Source: Hyphomicrobiales bacterium (GTDB lineage Bacteria; Pseudomonadota; Alphaproteobacteria; Rhizobiales; Rhizobiaceae). Taken from it: 39,474 bases of DNA. Numbering within the stretch: position 1 is the first letter of the stretch; the number at the start of each line of letters is the position of its first letter. Under the pieces are notes generated by a model, which was not told the origin of the DNA, searched no databases, and saw only the letters and a list, made by a program, of their open reading frames with translations. The stretch spans positions 1-39,474 of the forward strand of contig RXJA01000277.1 in the NCBI GenBank assembly GCA_003963455.1, written 5' to 3'. The translations under genes were made by a program, and so were the position numbers. This document shows positions 30,162 to 39,075 of this stretch, in pieces.

Positions 30162-31085
30162 ATGCGGTCCCGCGTCATCATCGCGCTCAAAGTCCTCATC
30201 CCTTTGTTCGCGGAAAAGCCGTCTCATCCCTTCATCCCGCTCGACCGCAGGACGGCCGGCGCGCGCAGCGAAGGTCAAGGGCGGCGTTTCGCCGGCGCTT
30301 CGCGCACACCCTTGACCGCAGCGAGCACGCTGGCAGGCTGGTGGTTCGGCGGAGAAAGGCGGGCACGGCGCTATGCCGTTCTCCTACTTGTTGGCGGGCT
30401 TGCGATCGACGCGGGACCGGCGATGACGCTGGCGCAATCCGCACCCATCGCCCGCACGCTCGCCGCCGATCCGCATGGCGGTCACATCGCCGAGGCGTCG
30501 CAGCGCTTCGGCATTCCCGAGCACTGGATTCGCGCCGTCCTGCGCGCCGAGAGCGCGGGTGACGTGCGGGCAATTTCGTCGGCCGGCGCGATCGGGCTGA
30601 TGCAGGTCATGCCCGATACCTGGGCGAGGCTGCGCGCTCGCTATCGCCTCGGCGGCGATCCGTATCAGCCGCGCGACAACATCCTCACGGGCACCGCGTA
30701 TCTACGCGAGATGTGGGACCGCTACGGCAATGTCGCGGCGATGCTCGCGGCCTACAATGCCGGTCCCGGTCGCTACGACGATTACCGCGCGACAGGCCGA
30801 CGGCTTCCAGCCGAAACGCGCGCCTATGTCGCCGCCATCCTGCCGGTCATCGGCGGATCGGCTGCGTCCAATGCACCGACCCGGCAGTCGGCCCGGCCGC
30901 GCGATTGGCGGGACGCTCCGTTGTTCGTCACGCGCTCGAACGACAAGCAAACCGCCGATCCCGTGCAGACGATCGGTACATCAGGCGACGCCCGCGCGAC
31001 CGTGCCGGTGCGTGCGGGCCGCGATGCGGAGCTGCCTCGCAGCAGCATGTTCGTAGCGCGTGCGAGCGATGGAGTTGCGCCATGA
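30162..31085 (+). CDS. Lytic transglycosylase (VirB1-like)
   Basis: A 307-residue protein. The SLT domain spans about residues 105-225, with the catalytic Glu130 in LRAESAGD, then SSAGAIGLMQVMPDTW and AAYNAGPGRYDDY. A hydrophobic segment at about 71-90 probably serves as an export signal or anchor after an unusually long basic N-terminus. The true start may lie further in. It would open the peptidoglycan for the conjugation channel. It sits 3 bp behind the DUF736 gene and overlaps the next ORF by ATGA at 31082. Confidence 0.9.
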   Translation: MRSRVIIALKVLIPLFAEKPSHPFIPLDRRTAGARSEGQGRRFAGASRTPLTAASTLAGWWFGGERRARRYAVLLLVGGLAIDAGPAMTLAQSAPIARTLAADPHGGHIAEASQRFGIPEHWIRAVLRAESAGDVRAISSAGAIGLMQVMPDTWARLRARYRLGGDPYQPRDNILTGTAYLREMWDRYGNVAAMLAAYNAGPGRYDDYRATGRRLPAETRAYVAAILPVIGGSAASNAPTRQSARPRDWRDAPLFVTRSNDKQTADPVQTIGTSGDARATVPVRAGRDAELPRSSMFVARASDGVAP

Positions 31086-31381
31086 GGATGGCGTTCCTGC
31101 GCGCGCTCGCGTTCGTTCCGGTGTGCAGTCAGGCAGGGTTGCGCCTGGCTGCATTCCTGGTTGGAAAGGCAGAACAGCCGGAGAAGGCGGAGGGCAAGAT
31201 TAAAGCGGACGGCACCCCATGGGGCCGATCCGCCGGGCAAGCCCTTGTCTGCACACTGTTGGGGGCGGCACCTTCAAACGGCCAGCATAGTGCCGTCGTC
31301 CTTCGGAAGGCCATCCTTTGCAAGGCTCTTGGCGGCACTCTAGCCGGAAATCCACGTCATCGGCAGGATCGGCGCCGATGA
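31082..31381 (+). CDS. Small hypothetical protein between transglycosylase and relaxase
   Basis: A 99-residue ORF that begins in an ATGA overlap with the transglycosylase stop and ends in an ATGA overlap with the relaxase start. Both junctions fit translational coupling, which is the main support for it. The N-terminal 30 residues are hydrophobic (AFLRALAFVPVCSQAGLRLA). The rest is basic, ending NPRHRQDRRR. No family was recognised. Codon use is less regular than in its neighbours, so it could be chance. Confidence 0.45.
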   Translation: MRMAFLRALAFVPVCSQAGLRLAAFLVGKAEQPEKAEGKIKADGTPWGRSAGQALVCTLLGAAPSNGQHSAVVLRKAILCKALGGTLAGNPRHRQDRRR

Positions 31382-33426
31382 GCGATGACGAGAATCACTT
31401 CCGCCCAAGGCCAGGTCGCATCCGCTTCGATGCACGCGGCGGCGCCAAGACCAAGAGCTTCTTCACCAAGGTCAGGAAGATCGCACGCCAACATGGCGGA
31501 TTGCCATCGCGCGGCGCGCGTGCCGCTGGCGCGGAGCGCGCCGCCAAAAGCGGGTCGCGATCGGCGCTGGTGAGTGGCCGGGGCGTGAAGCGCGGTCGCG
31601 GTGCGGCCTTCGTGCGCAGCCGCAATCTGTCGGACGGTTGGAGCCATCGCCAACCTGGCAGCCGCCGCGTCATCATCAAATCGCGCTCAGTCCGCGCCGC
31701 CGGCAAGAACGGCCGGGCGGCCGCCCATCTGCGCTACATCCAGCGCGACGGGACCTCGCGCGACGGCGCGCGCGGCCAGCTCTATTCGGCGACCGCGGAC
31801 CGCGCCGAGAGCGATGCCTTCCTCGATCGCGGCAAGGAGGACCGTCACCAGTTCCGCTTTATCGTCTCGCCGGAGGACGCGGCGGACCTTGCCGACCTGA
31901 CCGGCTACACGCGTGACCTGATGAGCCAGGTCGAAGCCGACCTCGGCAGCAAGCTCGATTGGGTGGCGGTCAATCACTTCAACACCGGCCATCCCCATGT
32001 CCATATCATCGTCAACGGACGCGACGAACTGGGCGAGGATCTGGTCATCAACGGTGACTATATCGCCCACGGTGTCCGCGAACGCGCTAGCGCGCTCGCG
32101 ACGCTCGAACTCGGTCCCGTCACCGAGATCGAGCAGCAGCGCAAGCTTACCGACGAGATCGGCCAGGACCGCTTCACCCGCATCGACCGCGCCATGATCG
32201 CGGAAGCGGGCGGCGGCCTAGTCGATCTTCGCCCCGAACCCGGCGATCCGCGCGGCGTCGCCAATCGGGCGCTTCGCCTGGCCCGGCTCGGCAAGCTGGA
32301 GAAAATGGGGCTCGCCACCGAGCATGCGCCGGGCGTCTGGGAATTGAACGAAGGATTGGAACCCACCCTGCGCGAGCTCGGCGAGCGCGGCGACGTTATC
32401 CGCACCATGCAGAAAGCGCTTAGCGCCGAGGGACAGGAGCGCGATCTGGCCAGCTTCCAGATTCATGACGGCGCGCCCGCCGCGCCGATCGTCGGCCGCG
32501 TCATCGACAAGCATCTCGCCGACGAGTTGGGCGAGAACCTCACCCTGGTTGTCGACGGGATCGACGGCCGCACCCACCACGTCTCCGGGTTCGATCTGGG
32601 TCGCGTTGAGGAGGCCCGTATCGGCAGCATTGTCGAGATCGGTCCGGCCGATACGGCGGCCCGGCCTTCCGACCGCGCCATTGCCACCATGGTCGAAGAT
32701 GGCATCTACCGGCCGAGCCGCCATCTGGAGCAAGCGCGGTTCTACGGCCGCGTGCCCGGCGGCGACCATGAGGGATTCGTCGACGCCCATGTCCGGCGGC
32801 TGGAGGCGTTGCGCCGCGCCGGCATCGTCGAGCGGGTCGACGCCGACCGCTGGCGTATTCCCGAGGATTTCGAGAGCCGGGCGGCCGCCCACGACGCCGG
32901 TCGCGGCGCCCGCGCCAATATCCGCGTGCTCTCGGCCTTCGATCTGGAAAACCAGATCGGGGCGGACGGCGCCACCTGGCTCGACCGCCGGCTGATCGCG
33001 GGCGAGACGTCCGATCTTGCGCCGGCCGGCTTCGGACAGGCCGTCAGCCAGGCGATGGACCGCCGCCGCGAACACCTGATCGACCAGGGCGACGCCACGC
33101 GCCAGCCGACCGGCCGGGTGTTCTATCGCCGCAATCTGCTTGCCACACTGCGCGATCGCGAGGTCGCTAGCGTCGGCGCCAAGCTGTCGGCGTCAAAGCC
33201 CGTACCGTTCCGCGCCTCCGCCGACGGCGAGACGGTGAGCGGTAAATTCACCGGAACCGTCCAGCTCGCGAGCGGCAGGTTCGCCATTGTCGAGAAGAGC
33301 CATGAGTTCACCCTTGTCCCCTGGCGGCCGGTCATCGAGCGCCAGCTCGGCCGCGAGGTCTTCGGCGTCGTGCAGGGTGGATCGGTGTCGTGGCAGCTCG
33401 GGAAACAGCGGGGGCTCGGGCTATGA
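31378..33426 (+). CDS. rlxS: Relaxase, VirD2/DUF3363 type (RlxS-like)
   Basis: A 682-residue relaxase. The N-terminal part (1-110) is basic; the nuclease domain follows with the metal-binding three-histidine motif GHPHVHI (His205, His207, His209) and the upstream block GRAAAHLRYIQRDGT (112-126). The C-terminal half is the DUF3363 domain of this relaxase type. It would nick the origin of transfer and stay bound to the strand during transfer. The start at 31378 overlaps the preceding stop; the longer frame from 31318 is not needed. It is the last gene of the rdfS-repA-traF operon. Its oriT was not identified. Confidence 0.9.
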   Translation: MSDDENHFRPRPGRIRFDARGGAKTKSFFTKVRKIARQHGGLPSRGARAAGAERAAKSGSRSALVSGRGVKRGRGAAFVRSRNLSDGWSHRQPGSRRVIIKSRSVRAAGKNGRAAAHLRYIQRDGTSRDGARGQLYSATADRAESDAFLDRGKEDRHQFRFIVSPEDAADLADLTGYTRDLMSQVEADLGSKLDWVAVNHFNTGHPHVHIIVNGRDELGEDLVINGDYIAHGVRERASALATLELGPVTEIEQQRKLTDEIGQDRFTRIDRAMIAEAGGGLVDLRPEPGDPRGVANRALRLARLGKLEKMGLATEHAPGVWELNEGLEPTLRELGERGDVIRTMQKALSAEGQERDLASFQIHDGAPAAPIVGRVIDKHLADELGENLTLVVDGIDGRTHHVSGFDLGRVEEARIGSIVEIGPADTAARPSDRAIATMVEDGIYRPSRHLEQARFYGRVPGGDHEGFVDAHVRRLEALRRAGIVERVDADRWRIPEDFESRAAAHDAGRGARANIRVLSAFDLENQIGADGATWLDRRLIAGETSDLAPAGFGQAVSQAMDRRREHLIDQGDATRQPTGRVFYRRNLLATLRDREVASVGAKLSASKPVPFRASADGETVSGKFTGTVQLASGRFAIVEKSHEFTLVPWRPVIERQLGREVFGVVQGGSVSWQLGKQRGLGL

Positions 33427-33498
33427 TTGCCACAATGCCCGACAATGTCATGACAAAGGGAGCCGGACGTGCTATATGATCGATCAGGAGGCGCCATC

Positions 33499-33786
33499 AT
33501 GGCCAATGCGACCCGATCCGAAAAACTCGACCTGCGGCTCACGCCGGAGGCCAAGCGCGTGCTGAATGCCGCGGCCCAGGCCGAGCGACGGTCGGTCAGC
33601 GAGTTCGTTCTGGAAAGCGCGCTCACCCGTGCCCAGGAGTCCTTGCCGGACCGCCAGCATTTCGGGCTGGACGCGGAGCGCTGGCAAGCCTTCCTCGCCG
33701 CGCTCGATGCACCGCCCCGTCCGTTGCCGAGGCTGAAGCGGCTCCTGAACGAGCCCGGCCTGCTGTTCGAGCATCCCGGCGAATAG
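33499..33786 (+). CDS. DUF1778 antitoxin (TacA-like)
   Basis: A 95-residue DUF1778 protein: RSEKLDLRLTPEAKRVLNAA, then RRSVSEFVLESAL. This is the ribbon-helix-helix part of TacA-type antitoxins; the C-terminal 45 residues (EPGLLFEHPGE end) would wrap and neutralise the acetyltransferase toxin. GGAGG precedes the ATG at 33499. The GNAT gene starts 4 bp after its stop, the standard antitoxin-toxin order. It probably also represses its own promoter. Confidence 0.88.
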   Translation: MANATRSEKLDLRLTPEAKRVLNAAAQAERRSVSEFVLESALTRAQESLPDRQHFGLDAERWQAFLAALDAPPRPLPRLKRLLNEPGLLFEHPGE

Positions 33787-33790
33787 CCCC

Positions 33791-34288
33791 GTGGCGCTCC
33801 GTATCGAGAAGCTGCGGCGCGACCATCGCGTCGAGGGGTTCGATTGCGGCAAGGAGCCGCTCAACCGCTTCCTGATCCGTTTCGCCCTGCAAAGCCAGCT
33901 TGCCAACAGCGCGCAGACCTATCTCGCCCTCTCGGACGATGAGGTGGTCGGCTATTACACCCTGACCTATGGCGAGGTGGCGTATGACGATGCGCCCGAG
34001 CGGTTGCAGAAGGGCGTCGCCCGTCATCCGGTTCCCCTGATGATCCTCGCGCGCCTTGCGGTGGCCAGCGCCTGGTCAGGCAGGGGGATTGGTTCCGGCC
34101 TGCTCAAGGATGCGCTTGGCCGCACACTCGCCGCCGCCGAGATCGCGGGCCTGCGCGCCTTTGCCGTCCATGCCAAGGATGAGGAGGCGCGGGCCTTCTA
34201 CGAACATTTCGATTTCATCGCGTCGCCCAGCGATCCGATGCACCTGTTTGTGCTCCTCAAGGACGTTCGCGCCCTGATCGGCCGCTAG
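33791..34288 (+). CDS. GNAT acetyltransferase toxin (TacT-like)
   Basis: A 165-residue GNAT protein starting with GTG at 33791, 4 bp after the antitoxin. The opening FDCGKEPLNRFLIRFALQSQ is typical of the TacT/AtaT toxin group. The acetyl-CoA loop is SGRGIGSG (96-103), and Tyr137 in ARAFYEHFDF corresponds to the catalytic tyrosine. These toxins acetylate the amino group of aminoacyl-tRNA and block translation. The pair probably stabilises the ICE. Its stop overlaps the convergent QseC-like gene by 4 bp. Confidence 0.9.
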   Translation: MALRIEKLRRDHRVEGFDCGKEPLNRFLIRFALQSQLANSAQTYLALSDDEVVGYYTLTYGEVAYDDAPERLQKGVARHPVPLMILARLAVASAWSGRGIGSGLLKDALGRTLAAAEIAGLRAFAVHAKDEEARAFYEHFDFIASPSDPMHLFVLLKDVRALIGR

Positions 34289-34569
34289 CGGAGGGGTTGG
34301 GATTTTCGCCCGCCGGTTCGTTTGGGGGCCTCTGCGGTCGATTCGATCTCTTTCAGGATTTCGGCAGCCGAAACGCCCAGCGCCGCAGCAATATCGACGA
34401 ACTCGATGACATCAATCCGTCGCTCATCGTTCTCATATTTGGCGACAAAGGATTGCGGCCTGCCGAGCGCTGCGGCAATTTCGGCCTGGGTCATACCTTT
34501 CGCCTTGCGTGCTTCGACGAGCAGGGACAGGAGACGCTGCTGTCGGGATGTGCGCAAGGACTTCTGCAT
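34285..34569 (-). CDS. qseC: XRE-family repressor, QseC-like
   Basis: A 94-residue XRE helix-turn-helix protein (about 16-70: LVEARKAKGMTQAEIAAALG, QSFVAKYENDERRIDVIEF). It is divergent from the QseM-like gene at 34677, with 107 bp between. In ICEMlSym-R7A, QseC and QseM form such a divergent pair, and QseC sets a bistable switch over qseM. An inverted-repeat site lies in the gap (34607-34641). The naming is by layout and fold, not by close sequence comparison. GGAG is 11 bases upstream of the ATG, a weak site. Confidence 0.75.
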   Translation of the reverse strand: MQKSLRTSRQQRLLSLLVEARKAKGMTQAEIAAALGRPQSFVAKYENDERRIDVIEFVDIAAALGVSAAEILKEIESTAEAPKRTGGRKSQPLR

Positions 34570-34606
34570 TCGGAACGGCGCTCCATTGATGAAGGGAGGC
34601 CATTTC

Positions 34607-34641
34607 GGTAATCCTGATATGGGATTATCCCAGTTCAGGAT
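34607..34641. promoter_or_regulatory. Operator region between qseC-like and qseM-like genes
   Basis: Nested inverted repeats share the centre 34626: the inner GGGATTATCCC (34621-34631) and the outer ATCCTGA (34611-34617) with TCAGGAT (34635-34641). An overlapping imperfect repeat pairs GGTAATCC (34607-34614) with GGATTATC. This arrangement, between two divergent genes, fits two sites for an XRE dimer. Confidence 0.65.
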
Positions 34642-34676
34642 TTTTGGTGCTGTTGGCCCTGAAGGGAGGGCGTTCG

Positions 34677-34991
34677 ATGCGCGTCAGACCCAAGCTTGAT
34701 CCCGATGTCGATGACGAGGCCCCGAGCGGCCCCGAGATCACGACTTATGACGAAGAGCATTATGTGACCTATCTGCGTTTGCTGGATGCGCAGACGGACG
34801 GAGCGGACTGGTCCGAGGTGGCGCGGATCGTGCTGCACCGCGATCCGGTCGCCGAGGAAGACCGCACAAGGGCCTGCTGGGAAAGCCATCTCGCCCGCGC
34901 GCAATGGATGACCAAGCAGGGCTACCGCCGCATTCTCCAGCAGGCCGTCGCGGAGGCGACGCAAGAGGCTCAGGGCAAGACACGGCACTAA
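34677..34991 (+). CDS. qseM: Small DUF2285 protein, QseM-like antiactivator
   Basis: A 104-residue DUF2285 protein with YDEEHYVTYLRLLDAQTDGA, then DWSEVARIVLHRDP and WESHLARAQWMTKQGYRRIL. The ATG at 34677 follows GAAGGGAGGG and is preferred over the in-frame 34644. It is divergent from the XRE repressor, as QseM is from QseC in R7A, where QseM binds TraR and FseA and holds transfer down. A second DUF2285 paralogue at 26623 faces fseA. No TraR homologue is in the window, so FseA would be the visible target. Confidence 0.8.
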   Translation: MRVRPKLDPDVDDEAPSGPEITTYDEEHYVTYLRLLDAQTDGADWSEVARIVLHRDPVAEEDRTRACWESHLARAQWMTKQGYRRILQQAVAEATQEAQGKTRH

Positions 34992-35112
34992 GCGAACCAT
35001 CCGATTTCTACGCCATGGTATCCGGCGGCACGCCGATATGTCTTTTCTGTTGAGTCTCGCGAAAACGCCTATTCTCTGATCGGCTCCATCTCTTTTGCCG
35101 ATTGGAGCCTGT

Positions 35113-37101
35113 ATGCGTGGAGGCCGAATACTCTGGGGTCAGATCGCCGTTGTCCTGACCGTTGTGCTGTTGACGACATGGGCGGCGACGCAATGGACCG
35201 CATGGCGGCTCGGCTTTCAGGCGCAGCTTGGCGCCCCATGGTTCAAACTGGCGGGCTGGCCGGTCTATTCTCCACCGGCTTTTTTCTGGTGGTGGTTTTC
35301 GTTCGACGCCTATGCGCCATCCATCTTCCTGGAGGGAGCGGCGATCGCCGTATCCGGCAGCTTCATCGCCATCGCCGTCGCCATCTTCATGTCGCTCATC
35401 CGGGCGCGCGAGGCGCGCAACGTGGCGACCTACGGCTCCGCCCGCTGGGCCGACGACCGGGAAATCCGCGCCGTCGGCCTGCTTGGTCCCGATGGCGTCG
35501 TGCTCGGCCGGCACATCCAGGATTATCTGCGCCATGACGGCCCCGAACATGTGCTGTGCTTCGCCCCGACGCGGAGTGGCAAGGGTGTCGGGCTCGTTGT
35601 GCCGACGCTGCTTACTTGGCCGGGAAGCTGCATCGTCCACGACATCAAGGGCGAGAACTGGACCCTGACCGCCGGCTTCCGCGCCAAGCATGGCCGCGTG
35701 CTGCTGTTCGATCCGACCAATGCACAATCGTCCGCCTACAATCCGTTGCTGGAAGTCCGGCGCGGCGAATGGGAGGTGCGCGACGTCCAGAACATCGCCG
35801 ACATCCTGGTCGATCCCGAAGGCAGCCTCGACAAGCGCAACCATTGGGAGAAGACAAGCCACAGCCTGCTGGTCGGCGCGATCCTGCACGTCCTCTATGC
35901 CGAGCCCGACAAGACGCTGGCGGGCGTCGCCAACTTCCTCTCCGATCCGCGCCGGCCAGTCGAAGCGACGCTGCGCGCGATGATGTCGGCGCCGCATCTG
36001 GGCGAAGCGGGCGTCCATCCCGTCGTTGCTTCCGCCGCGCGCGAGCTGCTCAACAAATCAGAGAACGAGCGATCCGGCGTGCTGTCGACCGCCATGAGCT
36101 TCCTTGGCCTCTATCGCGATCCGGTCGTGGCGAAGGTGACGGCGCGCTGCGACTGGCGCATCGCCGATCTGGTCGGGGACCGGCGGCCGGTCACCCTCTA
36201 CCTCGTCGTGCCGCCGTCCGACATCAACCGCACCAAGCCCCTGATCCGCCTGATCCTCAACCAGATCGGCCGGCGGCTCACCGAGGAATTGAAGGCGTCG
36301 AACAAACGCCATCGCCTGCTGCTCATGCTCGACGAGTTTCCCGCGCTCGGCCGATTGGACTTTTTTGAGTCCGCCTTGGCCTTCATGGCCGGCTACGGTC
36401 TCAAGAGTTTCCTGATCGCGCAGAGCCTCAACCAGATCGAGCGCGCCTATGGGTCGAACAATTCGATCCTCGACAATTGCCATGTGCGCGTCGCCTTCGC
36501 CGCCAATGACGAGCGCACCGCCAAGCGCGTGTCGGATTCGCTCGGCACCGCGACGGAGCTGCGCGATTCCACTAACTATGCCGGCCATCGGCTGGCGCCG
36601 TGGCTCGGGCACCTCATGGTGTCGCGCCAGGAGACGGCGCGGCCGCTCCTGACGCCCGGCGAGATCATGCAGCTTCCGCCCAGCGACGAGATCGTCATGG
36701 TGGCGGGCACGCCGCCGATCCGGGCGAAGAAGGCGCGCTATTTCGAGGATGCGCGCTTCAAGGAGCGCATCCTGCCGCCGCCCGATCTTATGGCGCCGCG
36801 AGCCGCAGCGACGATGACGGATGAATGGTCGGCGCGTGTGATCGTGCCATCGGCCGCAGCGGCGGCAACCACAACAAGCGACGGCGCCGATGGCGATCCG
36901 GCCAATGCCGGCATCCGCCGCGAGCCGGAATTGCCTGAGCATGAAGAGATCGTCCCGGCCGCGCGGCCGCCCGAGCAGGAGTTTGATCTTTTGGACGATG
37001 AGCCCGACGTGGACGCCGCCAAGGCGCGAGCGCTGCGCCAGCGTATTCGCATCGTCGCCCGGCAGGCGACGATGGACCCGGCCGACGGCATCGAATTGTA
37101 G
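35113..37101 (+). CDS. traG: Type IV coupling protein TraG/VirD4
   Basis: A 662-residue coupling ATPase. Two N-terminal membrane helices (about 9-25 and 74-97) are followed by the Walker A motif APTRSGKG (151-158), the HDIKGENW block near 177 and the Walker B motif LLLMLDEFPALG (about 402-413). A proline- and acidic-rich tail ends the protein. It hands the relaxase-DNA complex to the Trb channel and powers export. GGAG lies 6 bases before the ATG at 35113; the TTG at 35095 is less likely. The ribbon-helix-helix gene follows after 3 bp. Confidence 0.95.
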   Translation: MRGGRILWGQIAVVLTVVLLTTWAATQWTAWRLGFQAQLGAPWFKLAGWPVYSPPAFFWWWFSFDAYAPSIFLEGAAIAVSGSFIAIAVAIFMSLIRAREARNVATYGSARWADDREIRAVGLLGPDGVVLGRHIQDYLRHDGPEHVLCFAPTRSGKGVGLVVPTLLTWPGSCIVHDIKGENWTLTAGFRAKHGRVLLFDPTNAQSSAYNPLLEVRRGEWEVRDVQNIADILVDPEGSLDKRNHWEKTSHSLLVGAILHVLYAEPDKTLAGVANFLSDPRRPVEATLRAMMSAPHLGEAGVHPVVASAARELLNKSENERSGVLSTAMSFLGLYRDPVVAKVTARCDWRIADLVGDRRPVTLYLVVPPSDINRTKPLIRLILNQIGRRLTEELKASNKRHRLLLMLDEFPALGRLDFFESALAFMAGYGLKSFLIAQSLNQIERAYGSNNSILDNCHVRVAFAANDERTAKRVSDSLGTATELRDSTNYAGHRLAPWLGHLMVSRQETARPLLTPGEIMQLPPSDEIVMVAGTPPIRAKKARYFEDARFKERILPPPDLMAPRAAATMTDEWSARVIVPSAAAAATTTSDGADGDPANAGIRREPELPEHEEIVPAARPPEQEFDLLDDEPDVDAAKARALRQRIRIVARQATMDPADGIEL

Positions 37102-37104
37102 GAG

Positions 37105-37572
37105 ATGCCGGTGCAGGCCAAGACGCGCATGAATGTCTACTTCGACCCCGGCCTCCTGAAGCAGGTCGAGGCGCTGGCGCTCCGGCGCAATGTCTCCAAA
37201 TCCGCGGTGATCGAAGCAGCCGTCGCATCCTTCCTCTCGGCCGACGCCTCCGAACGGCTCGAGGCCGTGTTCGCACGCCGCATGGACAAGCTCGGCCGTC
37301 AGGTCGACGGGCTCGACGAGGATCTCGCCATCCTGGGCGAGACCGTCTCGCTGTTCATCCGCTTCTGGCTCACGATCACGCCGCCGCTGCCCGAAAGCGC
37401 GCAAGCCTCGGCGCGCGCAAAGGGGAGCGAACGCTTCGAGGGCTTCCTGCAATCGCTCGGCCGGAGATTGGCGACCGGCGACAGGTTCCTGAAAGAGCTT
37501 TCACGCGATGTCGACTCGCTGCGCGACGGTGCTGATGATGCACTCTTCAAGACAAACGGCGATCCAGGCTGA
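37105..37572 (+). CDS. Ribbon-helix-helix (CopG-type) protein
   Basis: A 155-residue protein whose first 50 residues form a CopG/RHH DNA-binding domain (KTRMNVYFDPGLLKQVEALA, NVSKSAVIEAAVASFLS). A helical region follows with one hydrophobic stretch (TVSLFIRFWLTITPPLP). It begins 3 bp after traG and ends before trbB, the usual place of the conjugal-transfer RHH protein. It may bind oriT or the trb promoter, but this is inferred from place. TAGGAG lies before the ATG. Confidence 0.85.
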   Translation: MPVQAKTRMNVYFDPGLLKQVEALALRRNVSKSAVIEAAVASFLSADASERLEAVFARRMDKLGRQVDGLDEDLAILGETVSLFIRFWLTITPPLPESAQASARAKGSERFEGFLQSLGRRLATGDRFLKELSRDVDSLRDGADDALFKTNGDPG

Positions 37573-37684
37573 ATATTCAACCCCGCCGAATTGCCGCCGT
37601 TTCTTCGCCATGGCCGCACGCTGCTCGATACTTGTTGAACCACCCGATTTCCGGCTCTTTTAATCATCCCCGTCAGGGGACTGC

Positions 37685-38731
37685 ATGCCGCGTCCCCGCC
37701 AGCACGGGGACAAGATGACGACCACGCACCAGCAATCCGAGGCGATCCAGCGGGGCGCGCGCATGCTGCGCACGGCGTTCGGATCTGCCATCGCTGGCTT
37801 CCTGGAAGACCCGTCCATTGTCGAGGTGATGCTGAATCCCGACGGGCGGCTCTGGATCGACCGTCTCTCCAGCGGGCTTGAGGATACCGGCCGTAAGCTG
37901 CCGGCAGCCGACGGCGAGCGCATCGTCCGCCTGGTCGCCCATCATGTCGGTGCCGAAGTCCATGCCGGCGCGCCGCGTGTCTCCGCCGAACTCCCCGAGA
38001 CCGGGGAAAGGTTCGAGGGTCTTCTTCCGCCTGTGGTCGCGGCTCCAGCCTTCGCGATCCGCAAGCCCGCCGTCGCAGTGTTCACCCTCGACGACTATGT
38101 CGCGGCGGGCATCATGTCGGCAGCGCAGGCCGAGACGTTACGCGAAGGCGTCTCTGCGCGCGCGAACATTCTGGTCGCCGGCGGTACGTCCACCGGCAAG
38201 ACCACGCTGACCAACGCATTGCTCGCAGAGGTCGCGAAGACCGACGATCGCGTCGTCATCATCGAAGATACGCGCGAACTGCAATGCGCCGCGCCGAACC
38301 TCGTGGCGATGCGCACGAAAGACGGCGTCGCCTCTCTCTCCGATCTCGTTCGCTCTTCGCTGCGTCTTCGCCCCGATCGTATTCCGATCGGCGAGGTGCG
38401 CGGCGCCGAAGCCCTGGAACTGCTCAAGGCCTGGGGCACCGGCCATCCCGGCGGCGTCGGCACGATCCATGCCGGCAGCGCGATCGGTGCGCTGCGCCGA
38501 ATGGAACAGCTCATCCAGGAGGCCGTCGTCACCGTCCCGCGCGCGCTGATCGCCGAGACGATCGACATCGTTGCCGTCCTCTCCGGCCGCGGCTCGGCGC
38601 GCCGGCTCTCCGAGCTCGCACGCGTCGAGGGCCTCGGCCTCGATGGCGATTACCGCGTCGCGCCGGCCGTCATCGAGGGCACCGGCGGCCCGACCTCGCT
38701 CACCCCAAGCCCTGAAGGAGAAAGCCTGTGA
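37685..38731 (+). CDS. trbB: Conjugal transfer ATPase TrbB (VirB11-like)
   Basis: A 348-residue VirB11/TrbB secretion ATPase. The N-terminal domain (about 20-140) precedes Walker A GGTSTGKT (166-173), an Asp box [11 protein letters not shown], and the His box [14 protein letters not shown] GTIHAGS. It forms a hexamer at the inner face of the type IV channel and drives pilus assembly. Two starts have plausible ribosome sites: 37685 (AGGGGAC) and 37715 (GGGGACAAG, giving MTTTHQQ). The longer is listed. It begins the trb operon; the stop overlaps trbC by GTGA. Confidence 0.95.
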   Translation: MPRPRQHGDKMTTTHQQSEAIQRGARMLRTAFGSAIAGFLEDPSIVEVMLNPDGRLWIDRLSSGLEDTGRKLPAADGERIVRLVAHHVGAEVHAGAPRVSAELPETGERFEGLLPPVVAAPAFAIRKPAVAVFTLDDYVAAGIMSAAQAETLREGVSARANILVAGGTSTGKTTLTNALLAEVAKTDDRVVIIEDTRELQCAAPNLVAMRTKDGVASLSDLVRSSLRLRPDRIPIGEVRGAEALELLKAWGTGHPGGVGTIHAGSAIGALRRMEQLIQEAVVTVPRALIAETIDIVAVLSGRGSARRLSELARVEGLGLDGDYRVAPAVIEGTGGPTSLTPSPEGESL

Positions 38732-39075
38732 TCCAACGCCTGCGCTCAATGTGCCGGACTCAAGTCCGCCGCCGTCTCGCCATGACCGTGTCCGTCGCCA
38801 CGCTGTCTGTGGTGATGGCCGCGCCCGCCCATGCCTCCGGCTCGTCAATGCCGTGGGAGCAGCCGCTGCAACAGATCCTGCAGTCGATCGAAGGCCCGGT
38901 CGCCAAGATCATCGCGGTGATCATCATTATCGTCACCGGCCTGACGCTCGCCTTCGGCGACACATCAGGCGGCTTCCGCCGGCTGATCCAGATCGTCTTC
39001 GGCCTGTCGATCGCCTTCGCGGCGTCGAGCTTCTTCCTGTCGTTCTTCTCGTTCGGCGGCGGAGCGCTCGTCTGA
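38728..39075 (+). CDS. trbC: Conjugal pilin TrbC (VirB2-like)
   Basis: A 115-residue protein starting with GTG at 38728, overlapping the trbB stop. A signal peptide (TVSVATLSVVMAAPAHA, cut near residue 36) is followed by two hydrophobic helices (about 58-76 and 85-107) joined by a loop GDTSGGFRR. This is the usual shape of the VirB2/TrbC pilin. The TraF peptidase at 29242 is the likely processing enzyme. GAAGGAG lies upstream of the start. Confidence 0.93.
   Translation: MIQRLRSMCRTQVRRRLAMTVSVATLSVVMAAPAHASGSSMPWEQPLQQILQSIEGPVAKIIAVIIIIVTGLTLAFGDTSGGFRRLIQIVFGLSIAFAASSFFLSFFSFGGGALV

Noticed and set aside
35008..37452. Long minus-strand open frames opposite traG and the RHH gene
   Set aside because: Shadows of GC-rich codon use; the plus-strand products have clear Walker motifs and family blocks.
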